Below are positions 35,733 through 45,153 of a stretch of 64,000 nt of DNA, one piece after another. The stretch is from Mesorhizobium loti. GTDB taxonomy: Bacteria; Pseudomonadota; Alphaproteobacteria; Rhizobiales; Rhizobiaceae. Location: contig NZ_CP033334.1 of the NCBI RefSeq assembly GCF_013170705.1, positions 5,805,501 through 5,869,500 on the forward strand. Reading direction: 5' to 3'. The first letter of the stretch is position 1. Every line of letters starts with the position of its first letter. Position numbers and translations under genes: made by a program. The notes below the pieces were generated by a model, which was not told where the DNA came from, searched no databases, and saw only the letters and a program-made list of their open reading frames with translations.

Positions 35733-36728
35733 CTATCTCCGGCCCCTGCCCGACAAGGCAAAGGTGAAGACAAGGGCGACGACCAGAACCACGCCCTTGA
35801 CGAAATCCTGCGTGTAGTAAGGCGCGTTCATCATCGTCAGGCCTTGCAGCAGGATGCCGACGAACAGCGCGCCGACCGCGGTGCCGAAGGCGTTCGGCTT
35901 GGCGGCGCCAAGCACCGCGTAGCCGATCAGCGCCGCGGCGACAGCATCGAGCAGCAAATTATTACCCGAGGCGATATCGCCGCGTCCAAGCCGGGCAGCG
36001 AGCAAAATGCCGCCGATCGAGGCAAAAACTCCTGAAATAACGTAGGCCCAGATCTTGTATGCCTTGACAGGCGCGCCGGCGAGTTCAGCGGCGCGCTCAT
36101 TGCTGCCGACCGCATACATCATCCGCCCGAAGCGCGTGTATTCAAGGAAGAACCAGATCAGCACGGCAAGCACCAGCAGCACGACCACCGACACCGGAAT
36201 GAGGTTCGGGATGAAGAAATCGAAGCGGTGGCGGCCGAGCGCAAGGAAGGCGTCGGAGAATTTGCCGTTGGCGACCGAACCGTCGGGCATGGTCATGCCG
36301 GTGGCGATGGAGCGGCCCTCGGTCGGGATGCGCTGCAAGCCGACAAGCAGGAACATCATGCCGAGCGTGGCGAGCAGGTCCGGCACGCGCATATAGACGA
36401 TCAGCCAGCCATTGATCAGGCCGACAATGGCACCGATGAGCAGACAGACGACCACGGCGACGACGGCATTCTGCTCCAGCACCACCATGACATAGGCAGC
36501 CGCCATCATGGCCGATGTGGCGACCGAGCCGATCGACAGGTCGAAGCCGCCGACAACCAGCGTGGCGGTGACGCCGAGCGCCAGCACGCCGGTGATGGCG
36601 ACGGACTGGAAGATGAAGACGGCACTTTGCGGCGAGACGAAACCGTCGGCCGCGATCGCGAAATAAGCGACGAGTCCGACCAGCAGGACGATGAACCCGT
36701 AGCGGATTGCGTGGTCGCGCAGCATCAT
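35733..36728 (-). CDS. Ribose-type ABC sugar permease
   Basis: 331 residues of the RbsC/AraH family with eight to ten hydrophobic segments. The family stretch G-A-P-V-K-A-Y-K-I-W-A-Y-V-I-S-G, which couples to the ATPase, lies near residue 225, and G-N-N-L-L-L-D-A-V-A-A-A-L-I-G follows. It lies between the ATPase gene (81 bp upstream) and the binding-protein gene (48 bp downstream). One permease gene implies a homodimeric channel. Confidence 0.87.
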   Translation of the reverse strand: MMLRDHAIRYGFIVLLVGLVAYFAIAADGFVSPQSAVFIFQSVAITGVLALGVTATLVVGGFDLSIGSVATSAMMAAAYVMVVLEQNAVVAVVVCLLIGAIVGLINGWLIVYMRVPDLLATLGMMFLLVGLQRIPTEGRSIATGMTMPDGSVANGKFSDAFLALGRHRFDFFIPNLIPVSVVVLLVLAVLIWFFLEYTRFGRMMYAVGSNERAAELAGAPVKAYKIWAYVISGVFASIGGILLAARLGRGDIASGNNLLLDAVAAALIGYAVLGAAKPNAFGTAVGALFVGILLQGLTMMNAPYYTQDFVKGVVLVVALVFTFALSGRGRR

Positions 36729-36809
36729 TCAGCGCACCCCGGCGCCGCTGCCCACTTTAGCCAACTCGAACCCATGGTCTCTCCATTCCAATTCCATCGA
36801 CCGCCACGC

Positions 36810-38321
36810 TCAGGCAGCGCTGTGCAGCGGCCCGCCGGCGACCTCGGCCAGCAGGCGATCGAGATCGACTTCGGCGTTGCGGTGTTCGCCGACGATCGTG
36901 TGTTCCGACATCACCAGGATGCGGTCGGCCGTCTCCAGCGCCTCGTCGAGTTCGGTGACGAACAAAAGCGTCGCGCGGCCATGGGCGCTTGCCCTGAGCT
37001 TGGCGGCGATGTCGCGCCTGGCCGAGATATCGACGCCCTGAAAAGGCTCGTCGAGCATGAACAGCGCGGCGTCCTGCGCCATCCAGCGGGCGACCATCAC
37101 CTTCTGCTGGTTGCCGCCCGACAATGCCGACATTTCGTCCTTCTCGGAGCGGCAGACGATGCTGAGTTCCTCGATCTGCCGGCGCGCGGTCGCGCGTTCG
37201 AGCCGACGCTTGAGCACGCCCATGTTCGACATCCGCTTCAGGAACGGCAGGCTGACATTACGCTCGATGTTGAAGCCGCCGACAATGCCGCTGGTGGCGC
37301 GGTCCTTTGCGACGAGGAACACGCCGGCCGCGATCGCATCGCCGGCGGATCGCGGCGCGTAGGGCCTGCCATTCATCGCCATCGTACCCGACAGCGGCTT
37401 GCGCACACCGAACAGCGTTTCGGCAAAAGCGGTCTTGCCGACACCGACGAGGCCGGTGATGGCGACGACCTCGCCATCGCCAAGCGTCAGCGAGATCGGC
37501 CTGGCGCCCTGCGCGATGCGCAGGCCTTCAACGGTCAGGACCGGCTTGGCGGAACTTCTGGCAACGATCTGGTCGAGATGGATCTTGCGGCCGAGCATGG
37601 CATTGACCGCGCCTTCATAATCGAGCGGCTTGGTGTCAAAGGCACCTGAAACGATGCCGTCACGCATGGAGACGATGCGATCGGCAAGCCGCCTGATGTC
37701 GGACATGCGGTGCGAGATATAGAGGATCGCCACGCCCTGCTCGCGCAGCCTGTCGACCAGGGCGAACAACCGGTCGGCTTCGGCGCTGGAGAGCGAGGAA
37801 GTCGGCTCGTCGAGGATCAGCACCTTCGGCTGGTGCGCCAAGGCGCGTGCGATCGCCACCATCTGGCGATCGGCCAGCGACAGGTCGTTGACGCGGGCCT
37901 TGAGATCGATGGCCAACCCCATGCGGTCGGCGACGGCCTTGGCCTCGCGGCGCACCCGGGCCGGATTGAACAGGGTCGGCGCGCCCTTGCCGCTCAGCCT
38001 GTCGAGCGTCAGGTTGGTGGCGACATCGAGGTCGGCCACGACACCGTCATTGATGTTCTGATGCACGGTGACGACGCCGGAGCGGATCGCTTCGGCCGGC
38101 GTGTTCGGCGCGAACTCCTGCCCGGCAAGCGTCATGGTGCCGCCGCCACGCTCGTAGACGCCGCTGATGATCTTGACGAGGGTGGATTTACCAGCGCCGT
38201 TGGCGCCCATCAGCACGGTCACTTCGCCGGCATGCAGCTCGAGCGAGATGCCGCCAAGCACCTCGTTGCGGCCAAAGGATTTCCTCAGTCCCTCTACGCG
38301 GAACACGGCATTGCCGACCAT
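36810..38321 (-). CDS. Ribose-type ABC transporter ATPase, two fused nucleotide-binding domains
   Basis: 503 residues of the RbsA/MglA type. First domain: Walker A G-A-N-G-A-G-K-S-T, signature L-S-L-A-D-R-Q and Walker B L-D-E-P. Second domain: degenerate Walker A G-L-V-G-V-G-K-T and canonical L-S-G-G-N-Q-Q-K. Asymmetry between the halves is normal in this family. The ATG at 38321 has GGAGG five bases upstream, so the longer frame to 38381 is rejected. It is the first gene of the operon and is divergent from mtnK over a shared control region. Confidence 0.87.
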   Translation of the reverse strand: MVGNAVFRVEGLRKSFGRNEVLGGISLELHAGEVTVLMGANGAGKSTLVKIISGVYERGGGTMTLAGQEFAPNTPAEAIRSGVVTVHQNINDGVVADLDVATNLTLDRLSGKGAPTLFNPARVRREAKAVADRMGLAIDLKARVNDLSLADRQMVAIARALAHQPKVLILDEPTSSLSSAEADRLFALVDRLREQGVAILYISHRMSDIRRLADRIVSMRDGIVSGAFDTKPLDYEGAVNAMLGRKIHLDQIVARSSAKPVLTVEGLRIAQGARPISLTLGDGEVVAITGLVGVGKTAFAETLFGVRKPLSGTMAMNGRPYAPRSAGDAIAAGVFLVAKDRATSGIVGGFNIERNVSLPFLKRMSNMGVLKRRLERATARRQIEELSIVCRSEKDEMSALSGGNQQKVMVARWMAQDAALFMLDEPFQGVDISARRDIAAKLRASAHGRATLLFVTELDEALETADRILVMSEHTIVGEHRNAEVDLDRLLAEVAGGPLHSAA

Positions 38322-38340
38322 GCGTTCCTCCCTGACCTCG

Positions 38341-38403
38341 ACGCTATGGTCAATATCGGCAATTGTCAACACGATTGACAATTGCCAGACAGGTTCCTAG
38401 CTT
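38341..38403. promoter_or_regulatory. Divergent promoters sharing an operator palindrome
   Basis: Perfect 12-bp arms GGCAATTGTCAA (38358-38369) and TTGACAATTGCC (38375-38386) flank a 5-base centre. Each arm holds a perfect -35 box. On the plus strand TTGACA at 38375 is followed by 17 bases and TAGCTT at 38398-38403, leading to mtnK. On the minus strand TTGACA (complement of 38364-38369) is followed by 17 bases and TAGCGT (complement of 38341-38346), leading to the ABC operon. One bound regulator would silence both operons. The SorC protein at 31458 is the likely ligand. Confidence 0.75.
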
Positions 38404-38458
38404 GGCCCCGCCGCTAAGGCTCCCTTATGATCGGAGCGCACAGGCGGGAGGGAGACGA

Positions 38459-39733
38459 ATGACTGGGAAATTGCCGTTCGAAGCATTGTCGGTGGAGACG
38501 CTTGCAACGCGCCTCGGCACGAACGAGGCGCTGTGCGCGAAGATCGGCAAGGACACGACACGATGGAAGGTCCGCGAAGTCGGCGACGGCAATCTGAACC
38601 TGGTGTTCATCGTCGAGGGTGCCGGCGGCGGCGCCATCGTCAAGCAGGCCCTGCCCTATGTCCGGCTGGTCGGCGACAGCTGGCCGCTACCGCTGAAGCG
38701 ATCCTTCTTCGAGTATCACGCGCTGACCCGTCAGGAGGCGCGCGCGCCGGGCTCGGTGCCGGCGATCTATCATTTCGATGAAGGCCAGGCGCTGATCATC
38801 ATGGAGTATCTGGCGCCACCACATACCATTCTCAGGCGCGCGCTGATCGACGGGCGCCAGTTGCCCAACATTGCCAGGGATATCGGCCTGTTCATGGCCC
38901 GTACGCTGTTCCGCGGGTCCGACCTGTCGATGGTGACCAGGGATCGCAAGGCCGATCTGGCGCTGTTCGCCGACAATGTCGACCTCTGCGACATCACCGA
39001 GAACCTGGTGTTCTCCGATCCCTATTTCGACGCGAAGTTGAACCGGCATACCTCGCCGCAACTCGACGGTCTGGTCGCGGACCTGCGTGCCGACCGCGAC
39101 CTCAAGGTGGAGGCGCAACGGCTGAAGCACATCTTCGCCGCCAATGCCGAGACGCTGCTGCATGGCGACCTGCATTCCGGCTCGATCATGGTCACCGACA
39201 CAGAGACCCGGATGATCGATCCGGAGTTCGCCTTCTACGGGCCGATGGCCTTCGATGTCGGCATGCTGCTCGCCAATTTCTGGATGTCCTTCTTCTCGCA
39301 GCGCGGACATGAGCAGAAAGGCAAGCGCGACGCCATGCGCACCTATCTGCTCGGGGTCACCGCACAGACATGGGCGGTGTTCCGCGCCGAGTTCTCGCAT
39401 CTGTGGCGCACCGAGCGCACCGGAATGCTCTATCAGAGAAGCCTGTTCGAGGATCAGGGCGACATACTCGCCGCGGAGCAGGCGCTCGATCACGTTCTGC
39501 ACCAGATCTGGACCGATCTTCTCGGCTTTGCCGGCATCGAGGTGCACAGGCGCATCCTCGGCCTTGCCCACAATGCCGATTTCGAGACCATTGCCGACGA
39601 GGATCTGCGCGCCTCCTGCGAGGCGAAGGCGCTCAAATTCGGCCGTCACATCGCCGTCAACCGGCGGCGGATACACAGCATCGACGAGGTCAACAATCTG
39701 GCCGCGCTGATCGAACAGGAGAGCAGCATTTGA
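38459..39733 (+). CDS. mtnK: 5-Methylthioribose kinase
   Basis: 424 residues of the MtnK branch of the aminoglycoside-phosphotransferase fold. The catalytic loop L-H-G-D-L-H-S-G-S and the magnesium-binding I-D-P-E-F follow one another as in known MtnK proteins, and G-D-G-N-L-N-L-V-F marks the nucleotide-binding loop near residue 43. It phosphorylates methylthioribose (or 5-deoxyribose) on C1 with ATP. The ATG at 38459 follows GGGAGGGA. It is directly coupled to mtnA, whose start overlaps its stop. Confidence 0.9.
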   Translation: MTGKLPFEALSVETLATRLGTNEALCAKIGKDTTRWKVREVGDGNLNLVFIVEGAGGGAIVKQALPYVRLVGDSWPLPLKRSFFEYHALTRQEARAPGSVPAIYHFDEGQALIIMEYLAPPHTILRRALIDGRQLPNIARDIGLFMARTLFRGSDLSMVTRDRKADLALFADNVDLCDITENLVFSDPYFDAKLNRHTSPQLDGLVADLRADRDLKVEAQRLKHIFAANAETLLHGDLHSGSIMVTDTETRMIDPEFAFYGPMAFDVGMLLANFWMSFFSQRGHEQKGKRDAMRTYLLGVTAQTWAVFRAEFSHLWRTERTGMLYQRSLFEDQGDILAAEQALDHVLHQIWTDLLGFAGIEVHRRILGLAHNADFETIADEDLRASCEAKALKFGRHIAVNRRRIHSIDEVNNLAALIEQESSI

Positions 39734-40824
39734 ACGTCGGCGAGCGCCACTATCGCACCATCTGGCTGAGCGACGACGGACGTTCGGTTGACATTATCGA
39801 CCAGCGTTGGCTGCCGCATGATTTCCGCGTCGAGACGATCGGCACGGTTTCCGGCATCGCCACCGCCATCCGCGACATGTGGGTGCGTGGCGCGCCGCTG
39901 ATCGGCGTCACCGCCGCCTACGGTGTTGCCCTGCAGATGGCCGACGACCCATCCGACGAAGCGCTCGATGCCGTTTGGGAAACGCTGCACGAGACGCGCC
40001 CGACGGCGATCAATTTGCGTTGGGCGCTCGATGAGATGCGGCGCTTCCTCAAGCCGCTGCCAAAAGAACAACGCGCCGAAGCCGCCTATCGGCGCGCCAG
40101 CGAGATCGCCGACGAGGATGTCGCGCTGAACCGCGCCATCGGCGAGAACGGTCTTGCCGTCATCAAGGCGATCGCGGCGCGCAAGCAGCCGGGTGAGACG
40201 GTCAACATCCTGACGCATTGCAATGCCGGCTGGCTGGCCACCGTCGATTACGGCACCGCCACCGCGCCGATATATCTGGCAACCGAAGCCGGCATTCCGG
40301 TCCACGTCTATGTTGACGAGACCCGACCGCGCAACCAGGGCGCCCAGCTGACCGCGTGGGAGATGGCAGGCCACGGCGTGCCGCACACGCTGATCGTCGA
40401 CAATGCCGGCGGCCATCTGATGCAGCGAGGGGCGATCGACATGGTCATCGTCGGCACCGACCGGACCACCGCCGACGGCGATGTCTGCAACAAGATCGGC
40501 ACCTATCTGAAGGCGCTCGCCGCCGCCGACAATGACGTGCCGTTCTATGTCGCGCTGCCCTCGCCGACCATCGACTGGACGGTGCATGATGGGCTCAAGG
40601 AAATCCCGATCGAGCAGCGCTCGGCCGACGAGGTCTCGCTGGTATGGGGCAAGACCGCCGGCGGCGAGATCGCCCAGGTGCGCATCTCGCCCGAAGCGAC
40701 GCCCGCGGCCAATCCGGCCTTCGACGTGACCCCGGCGCGGCTGGTGACTGGCTTGATCACCGAACGCGGCATAGCCAAGGCATCGCGCGAGGGCCTGAAG
40801 GCGATGTTCCCCGAACGGGCATAG
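39730..40824 (+). CDS. mtnA: S-methyl-5-thioribose-1-phosphate isomerase
   Basis: 364 residues of the MtnA/eIF2B-related isomerase family. Conserved stretches are [10 protein letters not shown] near residue 52, H-C-N-A-G-W-L-A-T with the catalytic cysteine and [12 protein letters not shown] with the catalytic aspartate, plus the C-terminal P-x-F-D-V-T-P-A region. It isomerises the 1-phosphate to methylthioribulose-1-phosphate. The start is a TTG overlapping the mtnK stop (TTGA), a tightly coupled arrangement. No mtnB, mtnC, mtnD or mtnW is present, so the methionine-salvage continuation is absent here. Confidence 0.9.
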   Translation: MNVGERHYRTIWLSDDGRSVDIIDQRWLPHDFRVETIGTVSGIATAIRDMWVRGAPLIGVTAAYGVALQMADDPSDEALDAVWETLHETRPTAINLRWALDEMRRFLKPLPKEQRAEAAYRRASEIADEDVALNRAIGENGLAVIKAIAARKQPGETVNILTHCNAGWLATVDYGTATAPIYLATEAGIPVHVYVDETRPRNQGAQLTAWEMAGHGVPHTLIVDNAGGHLMQRGAIDMVIVGTDRTTADGDVCNKIGTYLKALAAADNDVPFYVALPSPTIDWTVHDGLKEIPIEQRSADEVSLVWGKTAGGEIAQVRISPEATPAANPAFDVTPARLVTGLITERGIAKASREGLKAMFPERA

Positions 40825-40834
40825 CCCATGCCGG

Positions 40835-41374
40835 CTAGTACAGCGGCTTGCTCATGTGGTTGGGCGTTGGCCATTGCGTGGTGACGCCGGGCTGCACCGG
40901 GCGCTCGAGATAGGTCGACAGCACCACATAGCTGCGGGTCGAGGTGACGCCGGGCGTTTCGTAGAGGCGAGCGAGCAGGCCTTCCAGCGCCCGCGTGTCT
41001 TCGGTGCGGACCTTCAGCAACATGCAGGTGTCGCCGGCGACGGTGTGGATCTCCTCGACTTCCGGATATTGCGAAACCGCCATCAACTCCGGGGTCTTGC
41101 CCCAGCCCCTGGTGTCGATATGCACGAAGGCCAGCAGCGGCTTCTTCACCGCCTTGGGGTCGATGATCGCGGCTGTGCCGCGAATGGCGCCGCTGCGCCG
41201 AAGACGCTTCACCCGCTCATGCGCGGCTGGCGGCGAAAGCCCGACCCGATCGCCGAGTTCCGCATAGCTGACGGTGGCATCGTCGACGAGAACGCCTAAT
41301 ATCTTTCTGTCAATTGCGTCGACATCGCGGGGCGCCGGCGTGTTCCGCGGAATGGTATCTGTTTCTTCATCCAT
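40835..41374 (-). CDS. Lrp/AsnC-family transcriptional regulator
   Basis: 179 residues: a winged helix-turn-helix (V-D-A-I-D-R-K-I-L-G-V-L and L-S-P-P-A-A-H-E-R-V-K-R-L) then the RAM ligand-binding domain. I chose the ATG at 41374, with AGGATT upstream, because an earlier ATG at 41413 would overlap the palindrome in the divergent control region. It is divergent from the MFS gene and is expected to autoregulate and to control that transporter in response to an amino acid. Its 3' end converges on mtnA with only 10 bp between them. Confidence 0.85.
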   Translation of the reverse strand: MDEETDTIPRNTPAPRDVDAIDRKILGVLVDDATVSYAELGDRVGLSPPAAHERVKRLRRSGAIRGTAAIIDPKAVKKPLLAFVHIDTRGWGKTPELMAVSQYPEVEEIHTVAGDTCMLLKVRTEDTRALEGLLARLYETPGVTSTRSYVVLSTYLERPVQPGVTTQWPTPNHMSKPLY

Positions 41375-41407
41375 ATCGACAATCCTGATTGCCACAGAAT
41401 TTAATAC

Positions 41408-41420
41408 GGCCATTATGGCC
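41408..41420. promoter_or_regulatory. Palindrome in the Lrp/MFS divergent region
   Basis: GGCCAT-T-ATGGCC, a perfect 6+1+6 palindrome in the 48-bp gap between the two divergent start codons, three bases before the MFS ATG. Its position suits an operator of the Lrp-type regulator. Confidence 0.5.
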
Positions 41421-41422
41421 AT

Positions 41423-42616
41423 ATGTCGAACAGCAATCAAGTAACAGCCCTGCCAACGGATGCCAGGCCGCCGATCCCGGCCCTCGCCTATCTGTTGACC
41501 GGATGCATCGCCGTGATCGGCTCGAATTCGCTGGTCCTGGGCCCGATAGCCCCGGCCGTGGCGTCGTCCTTCGCGAGCAGCGTCCCGACCGTGATGATCG
41601 CGGCGGCCGCCTTTGGGCTCGGGACCTCGGCAAGTGCCCTGTTCCTGGCCCGCTATATCGACCGGCTCGGCGCCCGCCGGATGCTGCAGGGGGCATTGCT
41701 GTTGCTGGCCATGGCCCTGGTTGCCAGCGCGGCCGCACCGATACTGACCGTGCTGGTCGCGGCCCAGCTGGTCGCAGGTATTGCCGCCGGCGTCGCCATG
41801 CCGGCGATCTATGCGAGTTCGGCGGCGATCGCGCCGCCCGGCCGCGAAAGCGGGACCATCGGCGTCGTGCTGACCGGATGGACGCTCAGCATGGTGGCCG
41901 GTGTTTCGCTCTCGGCCGTGCTTGCCGATCTCGTGCACTGGCGCGCCGTCTTCGCGGCCGTCGCGGTACTGGCAATGCTGGCGCTGACCAGTCTCACCAT
42001 GACCTCGCTGAGCGACATCAGGAAGAGCGGCCCGGCCCCGACGCCGCTGGCGGCGCTCGGCATTCCCGGCATCGTGCCGCTTCTCATCGCTTGCGCCGCC
42101 TTCATGACCGCCTTCTACGGTGTCTATGGCTATCTCGGCGACCACCTGCACAGCGGACTTGGCAAACCGGTGAGCGCCAATGGATGGGCAGCCCTTGCCT
42201 ATGGCATCGGCTTCGGCACGGCTGCTCTCCTCGACGGGGTGATCGATCGCCTGGGCGCACGCCGCGTCATGCCATTCGCCTATCTTCTAGTCGCCATCGT
42301 CTATGTCGCGATCGCCGCGAGCAGCCACAGTTTCGGCCTGACGCTCGCCATGGTGGCGGTTTGGGGGCTTGCCAATCATTTCGGACTGAATGTCCTGGTG
42401 ATGAGCCTTTCGGCGCTCGATCCCTCACGGCGTGGCACGATCATGGGCCTGAACAGCTCGGTAACCTATCTGGCGGTCTTTGTCGGCACTACCGGTTTCG
42501 GGCCGCTCTATTCCAGCTTCGGCTTTGCGGTCTGCGCGATGGTTGCGGCACTGCTGATGCTGGTTGCCGCAGCGGCGGCAGCGTGGCGCACGCGACAGAT
42601 CGCTTCTTTTACGTGA
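41423..42616 (+). CDS. MFS transporter (DHA1-like exporter)
   Basis: 397 residues with twelve hydrophobic segments and the loop 2-3 signature R-Y-I-D-R-L-G-A-R-R typical of the major facilitator superfamily. The length and short loops suit drug/metabolite exporters of the DHA1 type. Its divergent Lrp-type regulator suggests amino-acid efflux. The ATG at 41423 has no strong ribosome site; a short leader is likely. Confidence 0.82.
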   Translation: MSNSNQVTALPTDARPPIPALAYLLTGCIAVIGSNSLVLGPIAPAVASSFASSVPTVMIAAAAFGLGTSASALFLARYIDRLGARRMLQGALLLLAMALVASAAAPILTVLVAAQLVAGIAAGVAMPAIYASSAAIAPPGRESGTIGVVLTGWTLSMVAGVSLSAVLADLVHWRAVFAAVAVLAMLALTSLTMTSLSDIRKSGPAPTPLAALGIPGIVPLLIACAAFMTAFYGVYGYLGDHLHSGLGKPVSANGWAALAYGIGFGTAALLDGVIDRLGARRVMPFAYLLVAIVYVAIAASSHSFGLTLAMVAVWGLANHFGLNVLVMSLSALDPSRRGTIMGLNSSVTYLAVFVGTTGFGPLYSSFGFAVCAMVAALLMLVAAAAAAWRTRQIASFT

Positions 42617-42704
42617 TTGCTCCAGTCGACGGAACGTGATTGGCCACCGGCCTTTCGCCCGGTTGACAGTGACACCCCCGCCCCTCCATACAAAAGCCCG
42701 TTAA

Positions 42705-43397
<693 letters not shown>

Positions 43398-43473
43398 AAT
43401 CTTCCCGGCCGGGTGGAAATCGCGATAACACCCGGTAGTATTTGCGAAAATACCGAGTTCGGGGAGGATGCCG

Positions 43474-44481
43474 GTGCAGACCAAGAAGATCATCAATGAC
43501 GGCAACCGCGCCGTCGACGAGATGCTCGAAGGGATCCTCGCCGCGCATCCTCGCCACCTCATGAGCGCGGACGGCAGCCCGCGCTCGATCATCGCCCGCG
43601 ACGGGCCGCGGCCCGGCAAGGTCGGGCTGGTCATCGGCGGCGGCTCCGGCCACGAACCGACCTTTCTAGGCTTTGTCGGCAAGGGACTGGCGGACGCGGC
43701 GGCCATCGGAAACGTCTTTGCCTCGCCGCCACCCGATCCGATCCTGGAATGCGCCAAGGCGGTGAGCGGTGGCGCCGGCGTGCTATTCATGTACGGCAAC
43801 TATGCCGGCGATGTGATGAATTTCGACATGGCGGCCGAGATGGCCGCGATGGACGACATCGAGGTGCGCACGGTGCTGACCACCGATGACGTCGCCTCGG
43901 CGCCGCGCGACCAGCGGCAGAAGCGCCGCGGCGTCGCCGGCAATTTCTTTATCTTCAAGGCGGCCGGCGCCGCCTGCGACCTCATGCTCTCCCTGGACGA
44001 GGTCGAGCGCATCGCGCGCAAGGCCAACGACCACACCTTCACCATGGGCGTGGCACTGTCACCCTGCTCGCTGCCGCAGACAAGGCGGCCGAATTTCGAG
44101 ATCGGCGCCGACGAAATGGAGATCGGCATGGGCATCCATGGCGAACCCGGCATCGCTCGCGGCAAGCTTGGGAGCGCCGACGAAATCACCGACGAGATGC
44201 TGGACAGGATTTTCGCCGAGATGGCGCCGAAGCGCGGCGACAAGGTCGCGGTGCTGGTCAACTCGCTCGGCTCGACGCCGCTGATGGAACTCTACATCAT
44301 GAACCGCCGGGTCAAGCAGCGGCTCGACGACATCGGCGTTTCGATCCACGCGACCTGGGTCGGCAACTACTGCACCTCGCTGGAAATGGCCGGCGCCTCG
44401 GTGACGCTTTTTCATCTCGACGAGGAGCTGCAGATCATGCTCGACCACCCCTGCGACTGCGCCATGTTCCGTGCCGGCTGA
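43474..44481 (+). CDS. dhaK: Dihydroxyacetone kinase-type DhaK subunit
   Basis: 335 residues of the DhaK family. G-G-G-S-G-H-E-P and Y-G-N-Y-A-G-D-V-M-N-F form the substrate pocket, and G-M-G-I-H-G-E-P-G holds the histidine that binds the ketose covalently. I favour the GTG at 43474, six bases after GGGGAGG, over an ATG at 43468 that sits directly on that site. No DhaM phosphotransferase gene is present, so an ATP-dependent DhaK/DhaL pair is likely. Substrate could be dihydroxyacetone or, given the tetritol genes nearby, a tetrulose such as erythrulose. Confidence 0.85.
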   Translation: MQTKKIINDGNRAVDEMLEGILAAHPRHLMSADGSPRSIIARDGPRPGKVGLVIGGGSGHEPTFLGFVGKGLADAAAIGNVFASPPPDPILECAKAVSGGAGVLFMYGNYAGDVMNFDMAAEMAAMDDIEVRTVLTTDDVASAPRDQRQKRRGVAGNFFIFKAAGAACDLMLSLDEVERIARKANDHTFTMGVALSPCSLPQTRRPNFEIGADEMEIGMGIHGEPGIARGKLGSADEITDEMLDRIFAEMAPKRGDKVAVLVNSLGSTPLMELYIMNRRVKQRLDDIGVSIHATWVGNYCTSLEMAGASVTLFHLDEELQIMLDHPCDCAMFRAG

Positions 44482-44496
44482 CGAAGGAGCGTTCCC

Positions 44497-45153
44497 GTGA
44501 CCATCGATGCCGCCGACTTGAAAAGAATGTTCGATACGATCGCGGTGGCGATCGAGGCCGACAGGGACAGGCTCTGCCAGCTTGACGGGGTCATCGGCGA
44601 CGCCGACCACGGCATTGCCATGGCGCTCGGCTTCAACGCCGTGCGCGATGCGCTGGCGCCACTCGACCTTGCCTCGATCGAGCCGACGGCGCTGCTCAAC
44701 ACGGCGGCGAAATCGTTCCTGAATGCCGTCGGCGCTTCCTCGGGTCCGCTTTATGCAACGGCCTTCATGCGCGCCGCCGCCGCAGCCAAGGGCAAGGCGA
44801 CGCTGGCGGAGGCGGACTTCATCACCCTGTTCCAGGCAATGGCGCAAGGCATCAAGGATCGCGGCAAGGCGGAACCTGGCGAGAAGACGATGGTCGATGC
44901 CTGGCAGCCGGCGGCCGAAGCAGCGGCCGCGGCCAATCTTGCCGGCAAGAACTTGGCTCAGAGCCTCGAAGCGGCCCTTGCCGCCGCCGGGCGCGGCGCG
45001 GAAGCAACCAAGGACATGATCGCCGCCAAGGGCCGCTCCTCGCGGCTCGGCGAGCGATCACTCGGGCACGTCGACCCGGGGGCGGCGTCGGCCGTCACCG
45101 TGATCGGCGCGATACGCGACAGTGTCGGCCCTATAGCTTCAGATCGAAGCTGA
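44497..45153 (+). CDS. dhaL: Dihydroxyacetone kinase-type DhaL subunit
   Basis: 218 residues of the all-alpha DhaL barrel that binds the nucleotide. D-G-V-I-G-D-A-D-H-G near residues 30-39 supplies the aspartates for the two magnesium ions; G-A-S-S-G-P-L-Y and G-E-K-T-M-V-D-A-W follow as in the family. A GTG start with GAAGGAG upstream lies 15 bp after dhaK. Its last 23 bases overlap the 3' end of the convergent autotransporter gene. Confidence 0.87.
   Translation: MTIDAADLKRMFDTIAVAIEADRDRLCQLDGVIGDADHGIAMALGFNAVRDALAPLDLASIEPTALLNTAAKSFLNAVGASSGPLYATAFMRAAAAAKGKATLAEADFITLFQAMAQGIKDRGKAEPGEKTMVDAWQPAAEAAAAANLAGKNLAQSLEAALAAAGRGAEATKDMIAAKGRSSRLGERSLGHVDPGAASAVTVIGAIRDSVGPIASDRS

Noticed and set aside
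31458..38321. L-rhamnose catabolic operon
   Set aside because: The aldolase/dehydrogenase fusion is RhaD-like, but no rhamnose isomerase, rhamnulokinase or mutarotase is present, and the pathway partners are mtnK and mtnA.
39370..39729. N-terminal extension of MtnA
   Set aside because: The frame is open upstream of the TTG but overlaps mtnK in another frame, and the translated segment is arginine-rich noise. Family similarity starts at the TTG.
43410..43454. Operator or attenuator upstream of dhaK
   Set aside because: CCGGGTG/CACCCGG arms and an imperfect GGTA-TATTT/AAAATACC repeat are visible, but the pairing is short or imperfect and no regulator can be assigned, so it is not listed as a feature.
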